In this document: piece after piece, positions 6,551 to 6,894 of the stretch | Layout of the letters: each line of letters begins with the position of its first letter | Position numbering within the stretch: position 1 is the stretch's first letter | DNA from: Verrucomicrobiota bacterium | GTDB taxonomy: Bacteria > Verrucomicrobiota > Verrucomicrobiia > Chthoniobacterales > JAFAMB01 | DNA: 6,894 nt | Assembly (NCBI GenBank): GCA_019241095.1 | Contig: JAFAXJ010000661.1 | Location: 1 to 6,894 of the forward strand | Reading direction: 5' to 3' | Notes under the pieces: model-generated | The model's database searches: none | Told to the model about the DNA's origin: nothing | The model's input: the letters and a program-made list of their open reading frames with translations, nothing else | Made by a program: the position numbers and the translations under genes

Positions 6551-6894
6551 ATGAAGAGGAAATTATATGCCGGCATGGTAGGCGGCGGCCGGGACGCATT
6601 CATTGGTGGAGTTCATCGCATGGCGATGCGGCTTGACGGAAAAATCGAAATAGCCGCCGGCGCGTTTTCGTCGAGCCCCCAGAAAGCTAAACTTTCCGGC
6701 CGAGACTTGCTCCTAAATCCCAAACGGGTTTATGCGGATTCCCCACAATGGCCTTCGAAGAGGGCCGATTGCCGATTGGCGGACGGATCGACTTTGTATC
6801 AGTTGTGACTCCGAACCGGACTCATGTGCCGATCGCCAAGACGTTTCTGGAAGCCGGGTATAATGTTGTGTGCGATAAACCGCTTGCCTTCGAT
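6551..6894 (+). pseudogene. Gfo/Idh/MocA-family NAD(P)-dependent oxidoreductase, N-terminal part with apparent frameshift; 3' end outside window
   Basis: The start of a sugar or cyclitol oxidoreductase, 19 bases after the permease. From ATG 6551 the first frame encodes the Rossmann nucleotide-binding start, with GMVGGGRDAFIGGVHRMAMR at residues 8-27, then AAGAFSSSPQKA (35-46) and [11 protein letters not shown] (56-66). That frame then degrades and stops at TGA 6806-6808. The expected continuation is in another frame from ATG 6748 to the window end: [37 protein letters not shown] and [10 protein letters not shown]. The last contains the conserved CDKP segment that binds cofactor and begins the catalytic region. 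The two halves join perfectly if one base is missing near 6747. Members oxidise or reduce sugars and inositols (inositol 2-dehydrogenase, levoglucosan dehydrogenase and others). Here it probably handles the imported or keto sugar. It could be a real pseudogene or a sequencing or assembly error. No good ribosome site is visible upstream. Confidence 0.82.
6740..6750 (+). other. Apparent single-base deletion (frameshift point)
   Basis: The first frame reads ...AD-S-P-Q (6734-6748) and the second resumes with M-A-F-E-E from 6748. Family members have five residues between RVY and MA; restoring one base, most simply an A in the CACAATGG stretch, gives [10 protein letters not shown] with exactly that spacing. 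A base lost from the CCCC run at 6741-6744 would also work. There is no canonical X-XXY-YYZ slippery heptamer here, so programmed frameshifting is unlikely. Confidence 0.7.

Noticed and set aside
6740..6750. Programmed ribosomal frameshift in the Gfo/Idh/MocA gene
   Set aside because: No canonical slippery heptamer is present, and the family is not known to use frameshifting; deletion or sequence error is simpler.
1..6894. Mobile elements, CRISPR arrays, tRNA or rRNA genes
   Set aside because: No transposase-like frames, terminal inverted repeats, regularly spaced repeats or tRNA-like cloverleaf sequences were seen; coding genes fill almost the whole window.

Overview
The window holds seven genes, all on the + strand and tightly packed, with no gap longer than 72 bases. 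They look like one carbohydrate oxidation and uptake cluster from a free-living Gram-negative bacterium. Evidence for Gram-negative is an exported, non-lipoprotein ABC binding protein and a flavoprotein/small-subunit dehydrogenase of the type that works in the periplasm. Base composition looks moderately GC-rich. The gene mix fits soil bacteria such as Proteobacteria, Acidobacteria or Verrucomicrobia, but the sequence alone does not decide between them.

Left part (1-1826): the last 64 codons of a gluconate 2-dehydrogenase subunit 3-type small subunit, then, overlapping it by 17 bases, a complete GMC-family flavoprotein dehydrogenase. Together they form the core of a membrane-linked sugar or polyol dehydrogenase; glucoside 3-dehydrogenases and gluconate/sorbitol dehydrogenases are the known relatives. 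A cytochrome c partner would be expected, but none lies in the window.

Middle (1899-2735): a xylose-isomerase-like TIM-barrel protein with IolE-like metal-site motifs, probably a cytosolic keto-sugar or inosose dehydratase, isomerase or epimerase.

Right-centre (2796-6531): a complete ribose-type (CUT2) sugar ABC importer: periplasmic binding protein, double-domain ATPase, and permease. ATPase and permease overlap by ATGA.

Right edge (6551-6894): the start of a Gfo/Idh/MocA NAD(P)-dependent oxidoreductase. It carries an apparent one-base deletion near 6747, so the Rossmann fold is split between two frames; it then runs off the window.

Taken together, the inferred logic is: a periplasmic flavoprotein oxidises a sugar, glycoside or cyclitol; the CUT2 transporter imports the substrate or its keto product; and the TIM-barrel and Gfo/Idh/MocA enzymes isomerise, eliminate, hydrate or reduce the keto intermediate. 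Each family is known. The specific combination and its substrate are the open question. The substrate cannot be read from the sequence.
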